DNA from: Roseburia_C sp900315735
Lineage (GTDB): Bacteria > Bacillota > Clostridia > Lachnospirales > Lachnospiraceae
Length of the DNA stretch: 33,205 bases
NCBI GenBank assembly: GCA_052118425.1
Contig: JBQKHF010000033.1
Strand: one strand, 5' to 3'
Translations under genes and position numbers: made by a program
Notes under the pieces: model-generated
Told to the model about the DNA's origin: nothing
The model's database searches: none
Seen by the model: only the letters and a program-made list of their open reading frames with translations
In this document: one piece after another, positions 1-7,231 of the stretch
How positions within the stretch are numbered: position 1 is the stretch's first letter
Layout: every line of letters begins with the position of its first letter

Positions 1-78
1 ATATTTTGAAAAAGGGCTTTTCGGGAGCTTTGTTAAAGTTACCCATTTTTACCATAAAAAGAATTTTGAAATTTCCAG

Positions 79-549
79 CTAATATATGCTTGACTTTTCA
101 TAGCTGGTCTCGTTCTCCAACTCATACCCCTCCGGCACCCACTGGGGTTTCTTACAGACAAACTCAAAATTTGTCTCTGTTTCAGTTTCTTCCTCTGTCA
201 CATTCTCCATCAACAGTTCAGCCTCATCATCCGATTCCGGCAGATTCAGTTGCACATGGTCGTTATAGCCGGTCAGGACATGTTTCCCTAGTACGCTCTG
301 GAAAAATCCTTTGGCCATCACGGTGGTTCCAAGAAGCAATACAAGCACTGCCACAACAACGATTACCCGGCGTCTGCCATGCACCGGATAGAGTTTTGGT
401 ATTGTACGTTTTCCCATGCCCGGCTGCAATAATTCCTTTATTTTCTTTCGAAACGCCCTGGAAAAACGATGCTTTGGTGCAGCCATCACGCGTTCATAAT
501 CTGTTTTGCACGCCAATGCAATTGCATCCTTCAGTTCCTGTTCTGTCAT
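79..549 (-). CDS. anti-sigma-like membrane protein, C-terminally truncated (DUF4367-like)
   Basis: The 156-residue product has a basic cytoplasmic N-terminus (about 1-62), one membrane segment (about 63-82, rich in V and L) and a short acidic outer part rich in E and T. The end carries the motif QWVPEGYELENE, which resembles the start of a DUF4367-type domain (family knowledge; no search run). It overlaps the upstream sigma gene by four bases, the usual arrangement for an ECF sigma/anti-sigma pair, so it probably holds that sigma factor at the membrane. The frame stops at TAG just after the motif, where family members usually continue for about 100 residues or more. The next 78 bases to the window edge give no clear continuation in one frame. 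It is either a naturally short protein or a broken gene. Confidence 0.6.
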   Translation of the reverse strand: MTEQELKDAIALACKTDYERVMAAPKHRFSRAFRKKIKELLQPGMGKRTIPKLYPVHGRRRVIVVVAVLVLLLGTTVMAKGFFQSVLGKHVLTGYNDHVQLNLPESDDEAELLMENVTEEETETETNFEFVCKKPQWVPEGYELENETSYEKSSIY

Positions 550-1088
550 AATAAATTCCCCTTCTCCAACTTATCCTCCAGCTTCTTTCTTGCTCTGTAG
601 GAAATATGTCGTACATTGTCAGCTGTTGTATTAAGAACAGTTGCAATTTCGTCATAACTCAATTCATTATAATATCGTAAATACAATACTTCTTTATAAG
701 GATATTTCATTCTACCGATAAGTTCTGACATACTGCTGCCATCTGGGAGTTCAAAGATTTCTCCATCTCCCTGTGACTCCTGTATCAGGTTTTCTATATT
801 ATCCTGTCCTATCTTACATTCTCTGCCTCGTTTACGATACACATTAATTGCTCTGCTCCTAACTATAGTAACAATATAATTCCATGCTTTATGACAGTTT
901 TCACGAGAAACTTTTTCTAAATTATTAATAATTTCAATATAGCTCTCCTGCACAGCATCTTCCGCATCCGCAGAATTCTTTAGAATTCCATATGCTACAT
1001 GATACATTGCAGAGTCAAACTTCTCACTCAACTTCCTGCAAAATTCTCTGTCCTCTTCATTTTCAATTAGTTCAAGTAACTGAAACAT
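546..1088 (-). CDS. ECF-type RNA polymerase sigma factor
   Basis: This 180-residue protein has the two-domain layout of small sigma-70 family factors. Region 2 lies at about 25-90, with the stretch DAEDAVQESYIEI and a following aromatic/basic segment. Region 4 lies at about 120-172, with YLRYYNELSYDEIA and a helix-turn-helix ending in SYRARKKLEDKL. It should direct RNA polymerase to a small regulon and be held inactive by the membrane protein encoded directly downstream, whose start overlaps its stop. A GGGAGAG ribosome site precedes the ATG. It starts 40 bases after the MFS gene with no clear terminator between them, so read-through from the hydrogenase-maturation operon is possible. The signal it responds to cannot be read from the sequence. 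Confidence 0.85.
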   Translation of the reverse strand: MFQLLELIENEEDREFCRKLSEKFDSAMYHVAYGILKNSADAEDAVQESYIEIINNLEKVSRENCHKAWNYIVTIVRSRAINVYRKRGRECKIGQDNIENLIQESQGDGEIFELPDGSSMSELIGRMKYPYKEVLYLRYYNELSYDEIATVLNTTADNVRHISYRARKKLEDKLEKGNLL

Positions 1089-1127
1089 AACACTCTCCCA
1101 TTTCCTCTGCTGTACTTTCTCCGACTC

Positions 1128-2300
1128 TTATGCCGTTTTCTTTGCTAAAAGTTCATGCATGATTATCATTACAACCAGTATTACAAATAAATAGAACGGC
1201 AACAGTGCTACCGAAATTCCACGGGCAATCAGACCAAACAATGGTGGCATAAGCATGGTTCCGATATAGGCAAATGCCATCTGCACACCTATAATCGCCC
1301 GGGATTTGTCTGCCCCAAAATGAGCTGGTGTAGAATGAATGACACACGGATAAATCGGTGCACAGCCTAATCCGATAAGGATTAATCCTGCCATTGCCAA
1401 TATATTGCTTCCTGGCAATATCATTGCCACAATTCCAACTACGATGATACCCTGCCCCAATCGTATCATCTGTATATCATTTAACTTCATCGTAACAAAA
1501 CCGCTTATAGCCCGTCCTACAGTAATTCCAATAAAAAATAAGCTTGCAAATGCTGCTGCGGTCTCTGCCGGTATTCCTTTATGTAAGCTCAGATAACTGC
1601 TTGCCCATAATCCGGTAGTCTGCTCCAATGCACAGTAGCAGAAAAAACAGAGCATTACTTCCCTGGCTCCGGTAATCTTTAGTATTTCACGAACCGACAA
1701 AACCTTCTTTGCGTTTTCTTCTATCGTAACTGCTTCTATCGTGACTGCTTCTGTCCTTCCTTTCCACATCGGAAGGCTAAATATTAAAACAGCAGTTAAT
1801 ATTGTCTGTATGATACCTATATATCGATATCCCATGTTCCAGACATGGCCGGCAGACAATGCTATCCCCATAATATAAGGGCCTGCCGTGGCACCCACGC
1901 CCCACATACAATGCAGCCAGCTCATATGGCGGCTCTTATAATGTAGCGCAACATAATTATTCAAAGATGCATCTACACTTCCTGCTCCAAGCCCATAGGG
2001 AATTGCCCACAGGCATAATGCCCAGAAAGAATGTGTAAAAGAGAATCCCAGCAAAGCCACCGCCGTTGTAGCAACACTGATTGCCGTCACCTTTCCGGTT
2101 CCCAGCCATTTCGTAAGCCGGTCACTCTGCAGACTGGATATGATTGTGCCGCCGGCGATAATCATAGAAATAATTCCAGCATAAGAAATAGGCACACCAA
2201 ATTGTATATACATGGTTGGCCACGCGGACCCCAATAAGGAATCCGGCAGCCCAAGGCTGATAAATGCAAGATAAATAATTGCCAGCAATAATTGTGTCAT
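1128..2300 (-). CDS. MFS transporter, substrate unknown
   Basis: This 390-residue protein is almost wholly hydrophobic with about 12 predicted membrane segments, matching the major facilitator superfamily in length and layout. Early residues contain SLGLPDSLLGSAWPTMY, typical of a Firmicute MFS subgroup without an assigned substrate. The start at 2300 is preferred over an upstream ATG because AGGAGGAG lies eight bases before it and the preceding gene ends at 2306. The central cytoplasmic loop carries a small in-frame duplication (EAVTI twice, 15-base units at 1719-1748). The gene is the sixth of a tightly spaced minus-strand cluster, after the hyd genes and ybaK. Nothing in the sequence shows whether it imports or exports. 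Confidence 0.8.
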   Translation of the reverse strand: MTQLLLAIIYLAFISLGLPDSLLGSAWPTMYIQFGVPISYAGIISMIIAGGTIISSLQSDRLTKWLGTGKVTAISVATTAVALLGFSFTHSFWALCLWAIPYGLGAGSVDASLNNYVALHYKSRHMSWLHCMWGVGATAGPYIMGIALSAGHVWNMGYRYIGIIQTILTAVLIFSLPMWKGRTEAVTIEAVTIEENAKKVLSVREILKITGAREVMLCFFCYCALEQTTGLWASSYLSLHKGIPAETAAAFASLFFIGITVGRAISGFVTMKLNDIQMIRLGQGIIVVGIVAMILPGSNILAMAGLILIGLGCAPIYPCVIHSTPAHFGADKSRAIIGVQMAFAYIGTMLMPPLFGLIARGISVALLPFYLFVILVVMIIMHELLAKKTA

Positions 2301-2305
2301 AGCTG

Positions 2306-2773
2306 TTACTCCTCCTTGCAGACATTTACCCATTCCAAATAGCCGGAGCACTGCTCCAGTTCCGGAATCGTAAGTTCTATTGCACTATTTCCGCTGCCGC
2401 AGGCAGGAAAAACTGTTTCAAATTGTTTCAGACTTTCATCAAGATATACTTTTATACCTTTTTTAATGCCAAAAGGACAGACTCCACCAACGGCATGTCC
2501 GATATAATCTTCCACAGCCGCTGCCGGAATCATCTTTGCTTTAGTTCCAAAGGTTGTCTTATATTTATGGTTGTCGATTCTTGCATCTCCTGCTGTCACA
2601 ATCAGAATCGGCTGTTCTCCAACCAGGAAAGAAAGCGTCTTTGCAATACGCTCCGGCTCACAATGAAGTGCTTCTGCTGCCAGCTCCACTGTTGCACTGG
2701 ATTCCGACAGCTCCATAATTCGCTCCTCCATTCCAAATTCTTTTAAATATGCTCTTGCACGTTCGATTGACAT
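2306..2773 (-). CDS. YbaK/EbsC-type aminoacyl-tRNA deacylase
   Basis: The 155-residue protein matches the YbaK/ProX editing-domain family in length and sequence, including the stretch KTLSFLVGEQPILIVTAGD and the late GHAVGGVCPFGIKKGIKVY block that forms the substrate pocket. Family members hydrolyse mischarged aminoacyl-tRNA such as Cys-tRNA(Pro) in the cytoplasm; the exact substrate here is not decided. The ATG at 2773 is chosen because AAAGGAAG precedes it; a longer frame upstream would run into the end of hydF. Its position between hydF and the MFS gene suggests co-transcription but gives no direct functional link to hydrogenase assembly. Confidence 0.85.
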   Translation of the reverse strand: MSIERARAYLKEFGMEERIMELSESSATVELAAEALHCEPERIAKTLSFLVGEQPILIVTAGDARIDNHKYKTTFGTKAKMIPAAAVEDYIGHAVGGVCPFGIKKGIKVYLDESLKQFETVFPACGSGNSAIELTIPELEQCSGYLEWVNVCKEE

Positions 2774-2801
2774 AATTACGCTTCCTTTCATTTCATCATT
2801 T

Positions 2802-3992
2802 CTAATAGCTGATTTTATCAAGAATGCCAGACAGATATGCAATAACAACGCCATAGTTGCTCATCGGAACATTCTGCTCCTTTGCACGTTCAATTCTCGT
2901 CATAACATATTTTTTATTAAACATACAGGCTCCGCACTGTATTATTAAATCATAATTAGATAAATCTTTTGGAAAGTCTGTTCCACTTACAATATCAACA
3001 GTCAGACCTGCTCCGATGCGTTTTTTCAACATATTCGGAATCTTTTCCCTGCCAATATCCTCTTTCAACGGTGCATGTGTACAGCATTCTGCAATCAGAA
3101 CCTTTGATTCTTCCGTCAGGCTGGCAATAGCTGCTGCGCTCTCTTTGTAGTAAGCGAAATCTCCCTTGTACTCTGCAAACAATACGGAAAATGAGGTCAG
3201 AAGACTTTCCTCCGGCTTTTTATCATATACTGTACGGAATACCTGAGAGTCGGTAATAATAAGCTTCGGCGGTCTTGCCAGTGCTGCCAGTGTATCCTCT
3301 AACTTATCTGTTGTGCAGCTCATCACCAGACATTTGTGATCCAGCAAATCCCGGATGGTCTGTACTTGTGGCAGAATCAGTCTGCCCTTTGGTGCCTGAA
3401 TATCCTGAGGCATAACAAGGAGCACCAGGTCTCCTTCTTCTACCAGAGCTCCGGTTATGGTCTCTTCACCATAATCATCCGGCACAAGTCTTATTAATTC
3501 TTCTTTAAACTTTTCTATATCTTGTTTGTTTTTTGAGCTAATAACAAGGATTTCCTGTTTTGTCTCTTCCTTAAGCTGTGCTGCTATAGTATCTGAATCC
3601 GTCAGCGTATCAGCCTTACTTAGCACACACAAGATTGGTGTATGTTTCTCTTTAAAATAGTGGAACCATTCTAACTCTGCCTGATGGTTCTCCCCGGAAA
3701 ACAAGAGCACCGCAATATCCGTTTTCTCTGCGGCTTTTTCCGTCTTCTCCACACGCATTTTTCCTAGTTCGCCAACATCATCCACCCCCGCCGTATCGAT
3801 AAATACACAAGGACCGATACCATGCACTTCCATCGGCTTGTAGACGGGATCCGTTGTGGTTCCCGCTACATCCGATACAATTGCTACCTGTTGTCCGGTA
3901 AATGCATTAATCAGAGAAGATTTCCCGCTATTTCTCTTTCCATAAAAACCGATGTGTATCCGGTTTGCACTTGGTGTTTCATTCAATGACAT
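2802..3992 (-). CDS. hydF: [FeFe]-hydrogenase maturation GTPase HydF
   Basis: HydF is the scaffold on which the 2Fe subcluster of the H-cluster is assembled before transfer to the hydrogenase. The 396-residue protein has an N-terminal GTPase domain with P-loop GKRNSGKS (18-25), TTTDP in switch I, DTAG in switch II and SKAD for guanine recognition. It also has a middle dimerisation domain and a C-terminal iron-sulfur domain with the ligand set C304-x-H306 and C353-x2-C356. Start 3992 has AGGAGG nine bases upstream, and hydG ends at 4006. The full set HydE-HydG-HydF is present, so the strain should make an active [FeFe] hydrogenase; the structural gene is outside this window. Confidence 0.95.
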   Translation of the reverse strand: MSLNETPSANRIHIGFYGKRNSGKSSLINAFTGQQVAIVSDVAGTTTDPVYKPMEVHGIGPCVFIDTAGVDDVGELGKMRVEKTEKAAEKTDIAVLLFSGENHQAELEWFHYFKEKHTPILCVLSKADTLTDSDTIAAQLKEETKQEILVISSKNKQDIEKFKEELIRLVPDDYGEETITGALVEEGDLVLLVMPQDIQAPKGRLILPQVQTIRDLLDHKCLVMSCTTDKLEDTLAALARPPKLIITDSQVFRTVYDKKPEESLLTSFSVLFAEYKGDFAYYKESAAAIASLTEESKVLIAECCTHAPLKEDIGREKIPNMLKKRIGAGLTVDIVSGTDFPKDLSNYDLIIQCGACMFNKKYVMTRIERAKEQNVPMSNYGVVIAYLSGILDKISY

Positions 3993-4005
3993 TGCTAAAG
4001 ACCTC

Positions 4006-5424
4006 CTAGAATCTGAAATCACGCTGTCCTTCCTCAATTTCTTTCAGATGACGTTTCGCAATTTCTCTTGTTTTTTCATTTGGTACTTTCTCTATCTCCT
4101 TAGCAATCAACGCTTCTCCGATTTTTCTGGTATCTTCAGAAGCATAATCAATCAAATATTCCTTTAATGTCATCAGTGCGTTTGGATGACAGCAATTTAA
4201 AATCTGCTGGTTCTTGCACAGACTCATAAAACGGTCTCCTGTTCTTCCCTCACGATAGCATGCGGTACAGAAGCTTGGGATATAACCCATATCCATCAGC
4301 CAATGCACTACCTCGTCTAAGGTTCTGGTATCGCTGACATCAAACTGCTCGGAACGCTCATCTTCCGGTTCCGGATGGTCATAGCCACCTACAGAAGTTT
4401 TGGAGCCACCACTAATCTGGGATACACCAAGACGAATGACTTTCTCACGCACTGCCTGGCTCTCTCTGGTTGAAATAATCATCCCGGTATACGGAACTGC
4501 CACGCGGATACATGCACAGATTTTTGCAAAAATATCATCACTGATTCCATTGTCAAATACATCCGGGTCAATGTCGTCAGCACGTTTAATTCGTGGCACG
4601 CTGATGGTATGTGGTCCTACTCCATGTACTGCCTCTAAATGTTCTGCATGCATCAAAAGTCCTGCAAATTCATATTTGTAAAGTTCCAGTCCAAAAAGCA
4701 CACCTAAGCCGACATCATCGATACCGCCTTCCATGGCACGGTCCATGGCCTCGGTATGGTATGCATAATCATGCTTCGGTCCGGTTGGATGTAATTTTTC
4801 ATAGCTTTCTTTATGATAGGTTTCCTGGAAAAGGATATAAGTTCCGATTCCGGCTTCCTTTAATTTCCGGTAATTCTCTACGGTTGTTGCTGCAATGTTT
4901 ACATTAACACGACGAATTGCGCCGTTTTTGTGCTTAATGCTGTAAATGGTCTTAATACACTCTAAGATATACTCGATTGGGTTGTTCACCGGGTCTTCGC
5001 CTGCTTCAATTGCCAGACGCTTGTGTCCCATATCCTGTAATGCCGTTACTTCCTGACGTACTTCATCCTGAGTCAGCTTCTTACGGGCAATATGCTTATT
5101 CTTTCCATGGTACGGACAATACACACAGCCATTGATACAGTAATTGGACAGATACAATGGTGCAAACATTACGATACGATTTCCATAGAAATCTTTCTTA
5201 ATCTGTTCTGCAAGGTCATATACTTCCTGGATTTTCTCTTCGTTCTCGCAGGCCAGCAATACTGATGCTTCTCTGTGAGTAAGTCCCTTCCGTAATTTTG
5301 CCTTTGCAATGATTTCGTCAATAAGGGCAAGATTGTCCTTATTCGCCTCGGCATATGCCAGAGTCTCTTCAATCTCTTCGTGGCAGATAAATTCTTCTGC
5401 CTTTAATGATGCTTTGTTATACAT
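4006..5424 (-). CDS. hydG: radical SAM tyrosine lyase HydG (H-cluster maturation)
   Basis: HydG cleaves tyrosine with S-adenosylmethionine to give the CO and CN- ligands of the H-cluster. The 472-residue length is normal. The radical-SAM cluster motif is C96-x3-C100-x2-C103 (CINGCVYC). The second, auxiliary cluster motif C386-x2-C389-x22-C412, diagnostic for HydG against the related ThiH, is intact near the C-terminus. Start 5424 (MYNKASLK) is supported by AAAGGAA upstream; the longer open frame begins with unrelated hydrophobic residues. hydE ends 85 bases upstream and hydF begins 13 bases downstream, all on the minus strand. Confidence 0.96.
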   Translation of the reverse strand: MYNKASLKAEEFICHEEIEETLAYAEANKDNLALIDEIIAKAKLRKGLTHREASVLLACENEEKIQEVYDLAEQIKKDFYGNRIVMFAPLYLSNYCINGCVYCPYHGKNKHIARKKLTQDEVRQEVTALQDMGHKRLAIEAGEDPVNNPIEYILECIKTIYSIKHKNGAIRRVNVNIAATTVENYRKLKEAGIGTYILFQETYHKESYEKLHPTGPKHDYAYHTEAMDRAMEGGIDDVGLGVLFGLELYKYEFAGLLMHAEHLEAVHGVGPHTISVPRIKRADDIDPDVFDNGISDDIFAKICACIRVAVPYTGMIISTRESQAVREKVIRLGVSQISGGSKTSVGGYDHPEPEDERSEQFDVSDTRTLDEVVHWLMDMGYIPSFCTACYREGRTGDRFMSLCKNQQILNCCHPNALMTLKEYLIDYASEDTRKIGEALIAKEIEKVPNEKTREIAKRHLKEIEEGQRDFRF

Positions 5425-5509
5425 AATGTTTCCTTTCTTCTGGGTCAGAAGTTCTTCCCCATTGGTTATTATATGGTGATTTAAGAAATACATTTTGTAT
5501 TTCTCTTAT

Positions 5510-6565
5510 TTATATAAATGGCGAATCTCCTCTTGAGACTGCCAGCTTATATCCAATGGATTCCATTCGGTTGCCAAGACAGCCGCGGCACTCCGCAGCC
5601 TCTTCCCCGGTACAGATTTTATTATCGTAAAGGGCATATTTTTTCCGCACCTTTACCGGCGAGAGATTCGGCATTACCACATTTCCTCCTGCCAGGATGC
5701 CAAGCTCCCTGCCCCTTGGATGGATAGTTCCCAACGCTGTAGTTGCCGGAAGCAGCACCTTCGGCAGCATCAGGCGGATGATTGCCAGTAAAAACAGTGT
5801 CATTTCAAGACTTCCCTGCTCCATCTCTCCAAACGGCGTATCTTTCTGTGGGATAAACGGACCGATCCCTACCATATGTGGATTCAATGCTTTCATAAAG
5901 GTAAGGTCTTCTACCAGATTATCCATGGTCTGATATGGAGAACCTACCATAATGCCACAGCCCACCTGATAACCAATTTCCTTTAAGGTATAAAGGCACT
6001 GTTTGCGGTTTTTAAGAGACATTTCCGCCGGATGAAGTTTCGCATAATGGGCCTCATTTGCGGTCTCATGGCGCAATAAATAGCGGTCTGCTCCTGCTGC
6101 AAAAAGCCTTTCATAGCTTTCCCGGCTTCTTTCGCCTAAAGACAGTGTAATGGCGCAGTCCGGGTAAGCAGCTTTTATCTTATGAAGCAAATCATCTAAT
6201 AAATCATCTGTATAGTAGCCGTCTTCGCCCCCCTGCAGGACAAAGGTACGAAAACCTAATGCATAACCATTTTCACAGCAGGATAAAATTTCTTCTTCAC
6301 TCAGGCGGTAACGGTCTGCATTCCGATTGCTTCTACGGATGCCGCAATAAATACAATCATTCTTACAGTAATTAGATATTTCAATCAGTCCTCTGGTATA
6401 GACCTCATTTCCAAAAGTCTCTTTCTGCCGTATTCTTGCCAGTTCAAAGCCGTACTCTGCAACTTCTTTATCGGTATACAGTTCTAATAATTCTTTATAT
6501 TCTGCTTCTGTAAGCTGTGTATCCTGATACAGCTTATTAAACAATTCTTTTCCTCTATTCTTCAT
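5510..6565 (-). CDS. hydE: radical SAM protein HydE (H-cluster maturation)
   Basis: HydE is a radical-SAM enzyme that acts with HydG and HydF to make the dithiolate bridge precursor of the H-cluster. The 351-residue protein has the cluster motif C67-x3-C71-x2-C74 (CKNDCIYC), then GFRTFVLQGGEDGYYTDD, the usual HydE/BioB-type SAM-binding region, and a conserved end with LSPVKVRKKYALYDNK. Its start overlaps the end of the TM1266-type gene by 11 bases, so translation is probably coupled; only a weak GTGGTGA ribosome site is seen. It is the second gene of the operon that begins at the promoter near 6893-6921. Confidence 0.95.
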   Translation of the reverse strand: MKNRGKELFNKLYQDTQLTEAEYKELLELYTDKEVAEYGFELARIRQKETFGNEVYTRGLIEISNYCKNDCIYCGIRRSNRNADRYRLSEEEILSCCENGYALGFRTFVLQGGEDGYYTDDLLDDLLHKIKAAYPDCAITLSLGERSRESYERLFAAGADRYLLRHETANEAHYAKLHPAEMSLKNRKQCLYTLKEIGYQVGCGIMVGSPYQTMDNLVEDLTFMKALNPHMVGIGPFIPQKDTPFGEMEQGSLEMTLFLLAIIRLMLPKVLLPATTALGTIHPRGRELGILAGGNVVMPNLSPVKVRKKYALYDNKICTGEEAAECRGCLGNRMESIGYKLAVSRGDSPFI

Positions 6566-6824
6566 GTCTGGTCACCACACTGGAATACGCTGTCTTTACG
6601 CTGATTCCCGATAATTTGCCGATTTTACCGGTGAGTGCGCTGATGGTATCCTGCGGCGCATCAATTGCAATACTTACGATATTTATGCCTCTCTCCCGGT
6701 ATGGAATTCCCATTCTTCCAATGATATAGGCTGCATATTCATGCAGAATTTCATTTAATGCTCCGACGGATTCGTCTTCTTCTATCACAATGCCGATTAC
6801 GGCTACTCTGGTTTCTGCTGTCAT
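6555..6824 (-). CDS. TM1266-family iron-only hydrogenase system putative regulator
   Basis: This 89-residue protein resembles the small TM1266 family (ACT/NikR-like fold) commonly found next to hydE/hydG/hydF; its role as a regulator is proposed from gene context, not proven. Recognisable parts are RVAVIGIVIE at the N-terminus, YIIGRMGIPYRERGINIVSIAID in the middle and the final GKIGKLSGISVKTAYS. It is the first gene of the hyd operon and its stop overlaps the hydE start. It has no helix-turn-helix, so if it regulates, it does so as a small ligand-binding or protein-binding partner. Confidence 0.9.
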   Translation of the reverse strand: MTAETRVAVIGIVIEEDESVGALNEILHEYAAYIIGRMGIPYRERGINIVSIAIDAPQDTISALTGKIGKLSGISVKTAYSSVVTRHEE

Positions 6825-6892
6825 TTTCCTTTTTGTTCCTCTTATTTGAATGCCTGAACCGGCATATTTTCTGATACTTATTTTACGTTTCT

Positions 6893-6921
6893 AGTATAAG
6901 AGATTTATTTTTAGATTACAA
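6893..6921 (-). promoter_or_regulatory. probable sigma-A promoter of the hyd operon
   Basis: On the minus strand TTGTAA (6916-6921), a 17-base spacer and TATACT (6893-6898) stand about 70 bases before the TM1266-type gene in AT-rich DNA. A small stem (TGCC/GGCA, 6851-6864) lies in the leader. This is the only good promoter match upstream of the operon. Confidence 0.55.
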
Positions 6922-6989
6922 TTGTCAAACCCTGGTTTTTCGGCATATTTCTTGTATTTTTTTGCATACCAGACTTTCTGCCGGCAGCT

Positions 6990-7172
6990 TTTATGTATGC
7001 CCGGCAGCAAACTACGGAAAACATGCTTTGCGAGTTTCTCGCAGAACAAAGAATGTGCCTTGGTACATTTTCGCGCCTGCGGCGGTCGCTTGCGACATCT
7101 ACCTTATACGCCGCAGTGCGCATCCTCGCGGAGCGTTTTTTACTTTACAGGAAAGCAATTTCCTGTAAAGTA
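6990..7172. repeat. GC-rich palindromic intergenic element, repeat-like
   Basis: The block is clearly more GC-rich than its flanks and is packed with inverted repeats. TGCGAG/CTCGCA stands at 7029-7043. An outer stem pairs GCGC 7073-7076 plus TGCGGCG 7078-7084 with CGCCGCA 7109-7115 plus GCGC 7118-7121, and encloses an inner hairpin GTCGC/GCGAC at 7085-7096. A perfect 14-base inverted repeat with a 4-base loop closes the block at 7141-7172 (18 pairs if the flanking T and A runs are counted). Short open frames cross it in several phases on both strands, but none has a ribosome site or a protein-like sequence. It looks like a mobile or dispersed palindromic repeat, or a structured RNA. Copy number in the genome cannot be seen here. 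Confidence 0.5.
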
Positions 7173-7219
7173 AAAAAGGGATTCTGCTCCTTCCTTTCGT
7201 CCGGAACAGAATCCCTTTT
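7172..7219 (-). terminator. intrinsic terminator of the giant surface-protein gene
   Basis: Twelve bases after the stop at 7232, the minus strand forms a stem with arms at 7207-7219 and 7174-7186 (core GGGATTCTG/CAGAATCCC, plus an inner TTCC/GGAA pairing), followed by a run of T at 7177-7172. Confidence 0.85.
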
Positions 7220-7231
7220 CTTTCGCACTTT

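Noticed and set aside
6..551. 181-codon open frame on the plus strand
   Set aside because: It lies antisense to the anti-sigma-like gene, has no ribosome site and reads as low-quality, proline/serine-rich protein.
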